From: Paulinella micropora
Taxonomy: Eukaryota; Cercozoa; Imbricatea; Euglyphida
Reading direction: 5' to 3'
DNA: 21,833 nt
Assembly: GCA_009731375.1 (NCBI GenBank)
Contig: BJOX01000130.1
Coordinates: forward strand, 79,844 to 101,676
The position numbers were made by a program, and so were the translations under genes. The notes under the pieces were generated by a model. It saw only the letters and a program-made list of their open reading frames with translations. It was not told the origin of the DNA and did no database searches. Each line of letters begins with the position of its first letter. Position 1 is the first letter of the stretch. This document shows, piece by piece, positions 1 to 8,000 of this stretch.

Positions 1-832
1 AGATTTTAACAAATTGAAAAAGGATGTAAATAAATTAAAATAATTAGTCTCTCTGTAAATCAACAAAGTCATTACAATACCCAAACCATTAAGATTTATA
101 GCCTGATCGTTTTCGTCTGTAAGATAAAACCTAAATACATTATTTGAACTGGTTGATAATTTCTTACCATACTCAGACCCGCTTCCGTCGTATATAACGG
201 CTCCAAATGGTATTTCGTTGGCAGTGTATATTTCTTGTAGCACGTGATTATCTCCTTCACCAACTAAGTCCGATTGAAGATATAGAGTTTNNNNNNNNNN
301 GTCTTTTCACCAGTTAAAATAATTACATTTGGCGAATTAATAAAATCATCAGCAAAGAAATATGTGGAGTTTCTATCAAACCCCATTACCTCGTGAATAC
401 GGGTATCACCATCAAATATAAATCGCGGTTGAATACCTTTATTCTCTGACACACTGAATGTTAATTTGCCATCTTCTGGTTCTATGTTGGTATTATTACT
501 TGAGACGACATAAGTATAATTATTTGGGCTGTCTGCGGTTAGCACCTCCGACAACTTATTTTTTAGATTGTTCATTGTGTAGTTTCCCTCAGGTATCGTA
601 ATTAAAGCCTCATACCCGTCTTCGCTAAGAGTAAAAGTATTATATGGTGAAGCCACAGAGTAATACGACTTCGGCACATNNNNNNNNNNGATATGAAGAA
701 TTTTACAAAATGTGTGGGATTGTCCAGTGATTTTAAGTTTATTTCGTGTGTAAAGTCGCTATCTGTGCCTGTTAATCTGTTTTTACTATTTATGTAATAG
801 ATACCAGAACTTCTTCCTCCCTTATACTCCAT
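1..832 (-). CDS. Penton-like minor capsid protein, C-terminally partial, interrupted by two gaps
   Basis: The start is the ATG at 832-830 (MEYKGG), with an AT-rich box and a conserved upstream module before it. The protein reads leftwards through two 10-N gaps (680-689 and 291-300). Each gap changes the apparent frame, so the N runs are not true lengths. After the first gap the frame gives VPKSYYSV and continues past NLKNKLSEVL to HEVMGF. After the second gap a third frame stays open to the window edge and contains IPFGAVIYDG and NGLGIVMTLLIYR. The layout of a YYINSKNR-type start, a PKSYY motif, an N-LKNKLSEVL helix and a C-terminal beta-rich part resembles penton/minor capsid proteins of polinton-like viruses. 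That assignment is from remembered family patterns and is probable, not proven. An N-terminal KGG-R could be a protease site. The stop is outside the window. Confidence 0.72.
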
Positions 833-833
833 G

Positions 834-940
834 ATATTTAGAATTGCACTTCTATCTTGCTAATCGCAAGATTTCTCGCTATATTCATAAACATCGTTTT
901 TTTCTTTTTCAAAAAAAATTAATCGGTTTTCGATGGTTAT
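834..940 (-). promoter_or_regulatory. Upstream module of the penton-like gene (copy A)
   Basis: This stretch is homologous to 2737-2845. Shared parts, read on the plus strand, are the box TTTAGAATTGC (837-847), a hairpin with a 7-bp stem ATCTTGC/GCAAGAT and loop TAATC (854-872), a CGCT-TATTC block, a T-rich then A-rich run, and ATCG-GTTTT-CGAT (922-934). On the minus strand it lies just before the ATG at 832, so a promoter or 5' leader role is inferred. Confidence 0.6.
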
Positions 941-995
941 GGAAGGGGCGTTGCCCCTTTCCAAACCCGCGGGGTATGGTAGGGGTGGAACCCCT
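941..995 (-). terminator. Tandem GC-rich hairpins downstream of the protease gene
   Basis: In otherwise AT-rich DNA, 941-962 folds as a near-perfect hairpin (AAGGGGC/GCCCCTT core, loop GTT). It is followed by a CCCGCGGG palindrome (966-973) and a second hairpin AGGGGT-GGA-ACCCCT (981-995). They lie about 35 to 90 nt beyond the protease stop at 1030. A transcript-end or 3'-processing role is inference; a mobile mini-repeat is the alternative. Confidence 0.45.
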
Positions 996-1029
996 CCAAA
1001 CGAATGAGAGTGTAGTTGATAACTATCTT

Positions 1030-2730
1030 TCAAATAAATGTATCAAAATTACCATAACCATTCTGTGCTTTTAATTTCTCCGCTTCTTCTTCTTTTAAGT
1101 CTGTGTATTCACTAGCAAACTTGAATCGGTTGCCTTTCGCTCGCTCCATTAAAAACCTCATTGAGTGCCATCCGCATGTGTCGGTTGTGTCAGATTGTTG
1201 TTTTACTTGATTAACCTTCATTAATAAATAACTATCGGGGTGGCTTTTATCAATGAGTTGTTTCATTTGTTGTTGAAAGACTTCCGTTGGTTGGTAAAGT
1301 GCTAATGGGTCATAGACTTCAACACTCCTGTCTTTATCTAGACTTACCCATATAGCAATCCAATGAGACCCCGCTTGTTTGTGATTGTCCAAATTCATAA
1401 TAAATCCGTATCGCTTTCTGCTTCCGGGCTTCAACTTATAGATTTTATCACTGGCTATTGCTCCGAGATACCATCCATATTTTTTCATTATGTCGTCTAT
1501 TTCATTAGTCATTAGTCCCCTCCCTTCTCCTTCCTGTGTGGGTTCATCTGGCTCTGCTTGTTGTGGCTCTGGTGTCTCCGCGATGAGTGGCTTTGCCACG
1601 ATGTTCTGCTCCGCAGAACTTGTGCTCGTGGGCGGTGCTACATCTGTCGGTTGTGTCTCCGCTGGTTGTGGATTTGTCATTTCTAATATAAGTTGTTTAG
1701 CATCTGGAGAATTTTCAAAACGGGGTGGGTCTATTGGCGATAGAGTGCTGTTTACAGGAGTTTTTTTTTCTTCATTCTTTTGGCTTTCATTTTTAGCAAT
1801 CATTTCTGTTGTAAATTGTTCTAGTTTATCCCATCCATCTTCTGCCGATAATATGTTTTCAGTGATTTTTTGTGTGTATAACCATCTCTTTAAACTAGTG
1901 GCGTAGTCGTTTGAACCTTTGTTTTTTATTATAGGGATATTAATGCCTGCTTTTTTAAGGTGATTTATTATTGTATTATTTTTCATTTTTTTGACACGTT
2001 TTTTTCTCGTTTTCTCGGAGAACATTTCATCAATAATTCTTCGTCTCTTTTCTTCTTTCAAATCTTTTTCTTGTTTATTTACTTTGTCAGTTATATCAGT
2101 TATTTTTGGGGAAGATGTAGTTGCGGTTTTCTTTGGTTTATTTGTAGTTGAAGGGGGATTAGGGTTCGCTATAATAGGCTGTGCAACTGGAGCAGTCAAT
2201 AATCCCTGTCTATGTCGTTGTTCTGCCTGTAGTTCCTGAATAAGTCGTTGTTCCTTTTTCTGTTCCCTAGATTTTTCTTCCTGTCTTTCCTTAATCTCCG
2301 CAAGTTGTTTTTTATGTTCCCTATCCATTGTTTCTTTTAGTTCCTTAGCATCGGCTTGGATTTTTCTTTCTAGCCTCTTCTTCTCCTCTTCTAAATCCTC
2401 CCTTTTCTTCTTTTCCTTTTCTTCCTCGTCATGTATTAAATCATATTTCTTTTGTAAGTTGCTTTGTATCTGGTTTCGGTTCTCGTGTTCAAGACGATTG
2501 AAATCAGATTTGATTATTTTTTCTCTTGGTTTGCGGCTAGCCCTTTGCGACTTTGGTTTGCTAATATATTTCATAAAAAGTTTAACGATTTGTAATGTGC
2601 TTAAATCATTTGTTTTCTTACCAAAATTAAGATAATATTTTTTACCCTTCTGGATAATATACGGCCTCCCGCTTTTGTTTCTATACACTCGCGGTGGGCG
2701 GACTTTTGCCTTTTTCTTATTAGTACCCAT
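1030..2730 (-). CDS. Adenain-like cysteine protease with long N-terminal coiled coil
   Basis: 566 residues. The C-terminal about 130 residues match the adenovirus-protease/Ulp1-like fold used for virion maturation in Maverick/polinton-like viruses. His456 lies in GSHWIAIW, Asp474 in VEVYDPLA, the oxyanion Gln is probably Gln512, and the nucleophile is Cys519 in DTCGWHSM. Spacings resemble adenain (H54, E71, Q115, C122). Residues about 1-75 are basic and Arg/Tyr-rich (RVYRNKSGRPYIIQKGKKYY). About 80-240 are a highly charged heptad-like coiled coil. A Pro/Thr/Gln-rich linker leads to the protease. Adenain itself is only about 200 residues, so the extension is a fusion with a probable scaffold or DNA/core-binding part (inference). 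The start at 2730 is supported by TATATA abutting the ATG and by the upstream module. Confidence 0.9.
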   Translation of the reverse strand: MGTNKKKAKVRPPRVYRNKSGRPYIIQKGKKYYLNFGKKTNDLSTLQIVKLFMKYISKPKSQRASRKPREKIIKSDFNRLEHENRNQIQSNLQKKYDLIHDEEEKEKKKREDLEEEKKRLERKIQADAKELKETMDREHKKQLAEIKERQEEKSREQKKEQRLIQELQAEQRHRQGLLTAPVAQPIIANPNPPSTTNKPKKTATTSSPKITDITDKVNKQEKDLKEEKRRRIIDEMFSEKTRKKRVKKMKNNTIINHLKKAGINIPIIKNKGSNDYATSLKRWLYTQKITENILSAEDGWDKLEQFTTEMIAKNESQKNEEKKTPVNSTLSPIDPPRFENSPDAKQLILEMTNPQPAETQPTDVAPPTSTSSAEQNIVAKPLIAETPEPQQAEPDEPTQEGEGRGLMTNEIDDIMKKYGWYLGAIASDKIYKLKPGSRKRYGFIMNLDNHKQAGSHWIAIWVSLDKDRSVEVYDPLALYQPTEVFQQQMKQLIDKSHPDSYLLMKVNQVKQQSDTTDTCGWHSMRFLMERAKGNRFKFASEYTDLKEEEAEKLKAQNGYGNFDTFI

Positions 2731-2736
2731 TATATA

Positions 2737-2845
2737 GATAGTTTAGAATTGCGCTCAATCTGACTGATCGTCAGATATCCCGCTTATTCTAAAACGTCTA
2801 TTTTTTGTTTTAAGAAAAAATAAATCGGTTTTACGATGTTTATGA
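2737..2845 (-). promoter_or_regulatory. Upstream module of the protease gene (copy B)
   Basis: Diverged copy of 834-940. It has the same TTTAGAATTGC box (2742-2752) and a hairpin at 2758-2776 with stem ATCTGAC/GTCAGAT and loop TGATC. The stem differs from copy A at two positions, and both are compensated on the other arm. ATCG-GTTTTA-CGAT follows at 2824-2837. It sits directly upstream of the ATG at 2730 on the minus strand. Confidence 0.6.
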
Positions 2846-2888
2846 GCAAGCGAAAATGAGCATAGCGAATGAAAGCGATGCTCATAAA
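2839..2888 (-). terminator. Inverted repeat directly after the core-protein stop codon
   Basis: A perfect 10-bp inverted repeat, TTTATGAGCA (2839-2848) and TGCTCATAAA (2879-2888), ends 2 nt beyond the stop codon at 2891. The loop contains short repeats of the type GCGAA. Its position suggests a 3'-end signal for the basic core-like gene; that is inference. Confidence 0.45.
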
Positions 2889-2890
2889 TA

Positions 2891-3199
2891 TCAACGGAAC
2901 TTTACAGCACCTCCTCGTTGCTTACCATACCCAAGTTTTGCGGCAGTAGCACTAACACTACCAGCGTAAGGCACCCCAACACTACTCAACGCCCCCGCAG
3001 TCCTAGAGATTACCTTATTATCGCGAAGGAATTTATTAACAGCCAAGGCAGTTTTTCCGATCTTAGCCCAGTTAATCTTTCCTCCCTTTTGACCGCTCTT
3101 CTTCTTGGTTTTCTTTTTTCCTCCCTTCTGTGGCATTGATGGATTGTATCCGATGTTATATCCTGATGGTTGTGAAATTATCACTGGTGATACTGGCAT
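2891..3199 (-). CDS. Small basic core or membrane-active virion protein with three QxGG sites
   Basis: 102 residues, very basic, ending GGAVKFR. Residues 25-41 are a Lys-rich tract. About 42-85 form a predicted amphipathic/hydrophobic stretch (WAKIGKTALAVNKFLRDNK, then small Gly/Ala/Ser residues). Q-K/R-G-G occurs at 24-27, 37-40 and 94-97; this is close to the XGG-X type of site cut by adenain-like proteases, and such a protease is the next gene downstream. Polinton-like viruses and adintoviruses carry comparable short basic proteins likened to adenovirus pX/pVI-type core or lytic proteins; I place this one there by size, charge and position only. The start at 3199 has TATTATAT immediately before the ATG. 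Confidence 0.72.
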   Translation of the reverse strand: MPVSPVIISQPSGYNIGYNPSMPQKGGKKKTKKKSGQKGGKINWAKIGKTALAVNKFLRDNKVISRTAGALSSVGVPYAGSVSATAAKLGYGKQRGGAVKFR

Positions 3200-3232
3200 A
3201 TATAATACAGAAAAATAATTAATTACAAATCT

Positions 3233-4051
3233 TTATTTCAACCAATAAGCAAAGTTTTTGCGTAATTCATCATCAACACTTGAAACATAAAGAAAATTAA
3301 ATCTCTCTTTCGTCGCCTCGTGATACTTTTGAAGAAAATAATCAAAATCAAAAGATAAGTCTAAGTGTTTATACACGAGTTCCATTTTGTCCTGAGATTG
3401 GGCTGGAAAGATTAATAAATAATCTAACTGCTTTATGGCTTCTGGCCGTAGGTCGTTCAGATACTGACTAGACATAATCACCTTTGATTTATAGTGCCTA
3501 TTCTTTTTTAACAAATCGCTTACGGACTTGTCTCTTAATCCACTTCCTAAATCATCCAAAACAAAAACAACCTCTGGCGAAATATACTTACTTGGTCTTT
3601 CTTTCGGTGCTTCATTTGTCTGTTTCTTTTCTTTTCCGAAATAAAGAAATTGTGGTTTCTCCATCGGTTCTTTATCATCCTGTTTTACTTCTCCTTCGTG
3701 CTCTTCATCCTGCCTGTTCAGTTTGTCTAGTTCATAGTCTATCACATTCACCCCGTCTGATTTGAGAAAGGTATATATCGCCATCGGGTTGCCTCTGTTC
3801 TTAAAGTGCTTTACCATTGCTTTATAAATGTAGTCCTTGTGAATTGTTGAAGCGATAATGACAATACGGGTTTTTTTGTCTGTTGTCCGTTTCAGTATTT
3901 CAAATAGTGCTGTCGTTTTACCGCTCTTCTTACGGGCAAGTAGAAATATGTTAGCATACGGCTCATTGAATAATTTATAGCCCTTGGCTTTTTTATTTCC
4001 ATCACCCTCTTGTTTTACTGGCTTCACCTTAATGCTATTGATTTTTTCCAT
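3233..4051 (-). CDS. Genome-packaging ATPase (FtsK/HerA, A32-like)
   Basis: 272 residues from the ATG at 4051. A longer in-frame start at 4081 exists but overlaps the neighbour, whereas TATATAAG lies just before the 4051 ATG. Walker A is A39-R-K-K-S-G-K-T-T47 after a hydrophobic strand (IFLL); the first Gly of the usual motif is Ala. Walker B is VVFVLDD at 161-167. A strand ending in Ser-Ser-Gln (194-196, VIMSSQYL) fits the polar sensor motif of the A32/HerA class. Between the two Walker motifs is a charged insertion (about 105-155). In this virus group the enzyme pumps DNA into the capsid; the flanking core and capsid-type genes agree with that role. Confidence 0.88.
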   Translation of the reverse strand: MEKINSIKVKPVKQEGDGNKKAKGYKLFNEPYANIFLLARKKSGKTTALFEILKRTTDKKTRIVIIASTIHKDYIYKAMVKHFKNRGNPMAIYTFLKSDGVNVIDYELDKLNRQDEEHEGEVKQDDKEPMEKPQFLYFGKEKKQTNEAPKERPSKYISPEVVFVLDDLGSGLRDKSVSDLLKKNRHYKSKVIMSSQYLNDLRPEAIKQLDYLLIFPAQSQDKMELVYKHLDLSFDFDYFLQKYHEATKERFNFLYVSSVDDELRKNFAYWLK

Positions 4052-4059
4052 CTTATATA

Positions 4060-4422
4060 TTAAGCAAGAAACTCTAGGCACACAACAATTCGCCCCGCTA
4101 AATTTCCTGTGTCAATATTTCCGCTGTCGGTTTCAAGGACTTTAAATGTATATTGTCCGTCCGTCCATCCGACAACACCCAAATTATAACCGAGATTTGA
4201 AATGTTTGCTGTAGTGCTGTCCGCAAATGTTCCAATAATTCCAATTCTATCCATGTAAAGAATTCTGGTTTTGGTTTCGGTCTGGTCGTTCATATAGTGG
4301 ATAAACTTAACATTCATTTTGGTGGGTGTGAATGACATTTGGATATTTTTATTAAATGTTTTGCTTCCTCCAGCAAAATCATTGCTCAGAAAAATAATCT
4401 TTTGGTATTTATAGTCAGTCAT
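4060..4422 (-). CDS. Small beta-rich structural-type protein, unrecognised
   Basis: 120 residues from the ATG at 4422 (MTDYKYQ), chosen because AATATAACC directly precedes it; an in-frame ATG at 4458 would add 12 residues. The stop is 8 nt before the ATPase ATG, so the ATPase TATA-like box lies on the tail of this gene. The sequence has no Cys-rich or nucleotide-binding motifs and alternates short hydrophobic strands with polar turns (MNVKFIHYMND, TRILYMDRIGIIG, GQYTFKVLETD, RIVVCLEFLA), consistent with an all-beta capsid, cement or decoration protein. Function is inferred from position inside the morphogenesis cluster; I do not recognise the family. Confidence 0.7.
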   Translation of the reverse strand: MTDYKYQKIIFLSNDFAGGSKTFNKNIQMSFTPTKMNVKFIHYMNDQTETKTRILYMDRIGIIGTFADSTTANISNLGYNLGVVGWTDGQYTFKVLETDSGNIDTGNLAGRIVVCLEFLA

Positions 4423-4435
4423 GGTTATATTACTG

Positions 4436-4678
4436 ATGATAAACTTTTTAATAATCAAAATATTTTCGCGGACTGCCTGCGACTTTTACTCACGGATAAG
4501 TGAAAAAAAGAATATAAGTTGTGTTTATTGTATCCAGAGCGGGATTAACTCAAAAATCAAATGTATTTACAAACCAATGTCAGATTGGTGTATAAGTTTT
4601 GATGAAGCCCTGCCTTTAATGTGCTCAAATGATGATATGTGGTATAAAATACATACCTATGAATGTTCATTTCTTTGA
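4436..4678 (+). CDS. Possible small Cys-rich protein on the opposite strand
   Basis: An 80-residue open frame (from 4436; 85 residues from 4421) fills exactly the 244-bp space between two minus-strand genes that are otherwise tightly packed. It ends with a 12-nt tail-to-tail overlap with the membrane-protein gene, like the tail overlap seen at 9621-9624. It contains seven cysteines, including CVYC, and TATATTACTG precedes the ATG at 4436. There is no recognised domain. It could be a small viral accessory gene or a chance frame; I rate it uncertain. Confidence 0.33.
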   Translation: MINFLIIKIFSRTACDFYSRISEKKNISCVYCIQSGINSKIKCIYKPMSDWCISFDEALPLMCSNDDMWYKIHTYECSFL

Positions 4679-5017
4679 AGAAGGCGATGGAAGGCATATC
4701 CCAATCAAAAGTGTTAAAATACCGACATAAGTATTAGCAACCTCACACGGTAAGTTCTTTTCAGATAGCCTCACGATACAAAGGGTGATGATGGCGATAA
4801 TGATACCCATTTGAAATAAGTATTTAATAAGTCGGCTGTCTGTCGGTCTATTTTTCATACAACAGCACGACCAGTTATCTTCCAATTCATGCTCTACTTT
4901 TTTTTCCTCAGTCTTTAGTTCTACTTCAAGAACACGGGATTTTAATTCTGGAGTTAGTTCGCCATCCATATCCATAATAGGTGGTGGTCTGTGAAGTCTA
5001 GTCGTATTATTTGACAT
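4667..5017 (-). CDS. Small two-helix membrane protein
   Basis: 116 residues. The N-terminal half is soluble and charged (RPPPIMDMDGEL, then a Glu/Lys helix). It then has a CCC cluster (about residues 51-53), a first membrane segment (about 65-87, FQMGIIIAIITLCIV), a short loop with Cys, and a second segment (about 96-109) ending in CLPSPSSKK. Small double-spanning proteins ending in a LLTLxxGxxLPSP-like motif recur in polinton-like viruses; this resemblance is from memory. It overlaps the 3' end of the fibre gene by 11 nt (stop 5007, ATG 5017), so it is probably co-transcribed with it; no TATA box abuts its ATG. It may be a virion internal-membrane or host-membrane protein (inference). Confidence 0.7.
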   Translation of the reverse strand: MSNNTTRLHRPPPIMDMDGELTPELKSRVLEVELKTEEKKVEHELEDNWSCCCMKNRPTDSRLIKYLFQMGIIIAIITLCIVRLSEKNLPCEVANTYVGILTLLIGICLPSPSSKK

Positions 5018-8000
5018 TTTCTCTAATTTCTTGTAGTATATTCATGAGATTTTTATTTTCTTTTTCTAAATTATCTACCCTATCTCGGACATGTCCGAGA
5101 TTATCTGATAATTGTTGAACGGCCTTAATTAATGGTGCAATAAACTCGGAATAACCTATACCATAACCGACATCACCACTATCAATACATTTAACATCTT
5201 CTGGATTGATACTTACACCCTTCAATTCGTATTCCGCTCTTTGCTTTGGACAGGGAACCATAATTGTTTCTTTTATAAAACCGCCAAAATCTAGCATATC
5301 CATTTCTGTTAGTATTTCTTCTAATTCCTGTGCTATTAACCCAGTCCTACATTTCTTTTTGTCATCAATCATACGATAGCAGACTGGATTTAACTTATTA
5401 ATAAAATCTAAGCCTAAACAATCCTTTATATCTTCTTTTTTTCTCCTGTCTGAATATTGAATTGGATTAGACAATACCCACAACTGACCATCGCTTGCTT
5501 TCAAAGACATTAAAGCAGTATTTGAATTATTCTCCCATATGAACCCACTCGTTGAAGAACCATTCACTCTAAATCTAATAGAATAAGAAGTTAATCCTCC
5601 GCCTACTCCTCCTGCTGGTGCTGTTCCTCCACTTAATGATTTATTATTCCCAGACTGAGACATATAAATCCCCCATGCTGAATCTCCAATGTCCCACATA
5701 AATATTCCTCTCGCATTCGTCCCGTCTGTATGTCCTTAATTGCTATTTTAGCCCCATTAGTTGATGCTGATGCCGTTGTTAGCACCCCAGAATATGTAAT
5801 TCCCGCATTTGCCGTAATCAATCCTTTTGTCCATAAAGTCCCGTTTGCCCCGTTTAATGACATTAACAATTGCTCCGCTGAATTTTCCCACACAAAACCC
5901 ATCGTAGCATCATTAGCCACTCTAAACCGAAAACTATACAAACTAAAATCATTTCCTGAAACGGCTAAACCATTTGCCAAACTTCTAGTGTTTAGAGCCC
6001 CACCAGATGCAGCGTAAATGCCCCAACTCGTATTAGTCGTATCCCATAGAAATATTCCTTTTGCATTTGTTCCGTCTGTTGGCCCCTGAATTCCTATCTT
6101 TGCCCCGCTGGTATTAGTTGCCGATGTCAGTGTTCCCGTGTATGTAATCCCCGCATTTGCCGTTATTAACTTTGAAGCAGTAATCCCACCATACCCAATT
6201 CTAAATAATTCATTTGAGCCTCCATAATAAAATATGTGGTTATCGCTTGTAGCATTAACATTATACATCATTGTGTTTAGTATAACACCAAATCCATTAA
6301 AAGCAGTTGTAGAGCCTGTTCCTCCATCCCATAACACTAGTTTATTGTTCGCTACTCCACTTCTATTAATAAAAACACTTTTACTCGCTCCTACTTCTAT
6401 GTTATCGCTCGCCGTTAATGTTGTTGTAGTCATACCAGCAGTTGCCGTTAATGTAGTTCCCGTTATGGTTCCGCCACTTGTTATGTTGTTTGAGTTCATA
6501 TCCAAAGCACCATAAAACCGCATACCTCCAGCATTGTTAAAACGGACAATGTCAGACGAAGCACTTTTATTATCTAAAAGCTTTGAAATATAAAGTCCCG
6601 CCCCTTTTACATCGTATGCTACATTAGTGAATAGGTAGCCTCTTTGGTTAGCGGTTCCACTTGAATCCGTGTTTAAAGTATATAAGAAAGACTGCCAATC
6701 ACCCGTCGTCTGTGAAAAGAATATGTCTCCTCCGTTTTGGTTTAATATCCGCGCCCCATTATATGTTATATTTCCACCATTAATGATATCCACATTATTA
6801 AAATCGGCTTGGCTTAATAAGGTCAGTGCTTTTACATCATTTCTTGTTCCATTAAATATTTTAATTCCAGTTATTGTTTGGTCTCCTGTTAGTTTTACAT
6901 TTTGCCCGTCCAATGTGTCCGCATACCCTTTTGTCGCTCCGTCTGTTGATAATGTCGGAGTTCCAAGGTTGGCTATTTTACTACTATTACAATCTAGCCC
7001 CGAAGCATTTACCCAACCGACAATCGTCCCGTCAATAATNNNNNNNNNNNNNNNNNNNNNNNNNNNNNNNNNNNNNNNNNNNNNNNNNNNNNNNNNNNNN
7101 NNNNNNNNNNNNNNNNNNNNNNNNNNNNNNNNNNNNNNNNNNNNNNNNNNNNNNNNNNNNNNNNNNNNNNNNNNNNNNNNNNNNNNNNNNNNNNNNNNNN
7201 NNNNNNNNNNNNNNNNNNNNNNNNNNNNNNNNNNNNNNNNNNNNNNNNNNNNNNNNNNNNNNNNNNNNNNNNNNNNNNNNNNNNNNNNNNNNNNNNNNNN
7301 NNNNNNNNNNNNNNNNNNNNNNNNNNNNNNNNNNNNNNNNNNNNNNNNNNNNNNNNNNNNNNNNNNNNNNNNNNNNNNNNNNNNNNNNNNNNNNNNNNNN
7401 NNNNNNNNNNNNNNNNNNNNNNNNNNNNNNNNNNNNNNNNNNNNNNNNNNNNNNNNNNNNNNNNNNNNNNNNNNNNNNNNNNNNNNNNNNNNNNNNNNNN
7501 NNNNNNNNNNNNNNNNNNNNNNNNNNNNNNNNNNNNNNNNNNNNNNNNNNNNNNNNNNNNNNNNNNNNNNNNNNNNNNNNNNNNNNNNNNNNNNNNNNNN
7601 NNNNNNNNNNNNNNNNNNNNNNNNNNNNNNNNNNNNNNNNNNNNNNNNNNNNNNNNNNNNNNNNNNNNNNNNNNNNNNNNNNNNNNNNNNNNNNNNNNNN
7701 NNNNNNNNNNNNNNNNNNNNNNNNNNNNNNNNNNNNNNNNNNNNNNNNNNNNNNNNNNNNNNNNNNNNNNNNNNNNNNNNNNNNNNNNNNNNNNNNNNNN
7801 NNNNNNNNNNNNNNNNNNNNNNNNNNNNNNNNNNNNNNNNNNNNNNNNNNNNNNNNNNNNNNNNNNNNNNNNNNNNNNNNNNNNNNNNNNNNNNNNNNNN
7901 NNNNNNNNNNNNNNNNNNNNNNNNNNNNNNNNNNNNNNNNNNNNNNNNNNNNNNNNNNNNNNNNNNNNNNNNNNNNNNNNNGTGCTGTTAAAATTTAAAA

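Noticed and set aside
1490-2239. Plus-strand open frames opposite the protease gene
   Set aside because: Shadows of the coiled-coil coding region; no promoter box and no domain.
4052-4081. Upstream Met at 4081 as start of the packaging ATPase
   Set aside because: It would overlap the preceding gene, and the AT box sits directly before the ATG at 4051.
5730-6515. Plus-strand open frames opposite the fibre gene
   Set aside because: Antisense to repeated fibre modules, which clearly code on the minus strand.
6669-7991. 440-residue plus-strand frame across the large gap
   Set aside because: Mostly unknown bases; the real part is antisense to the fibre.
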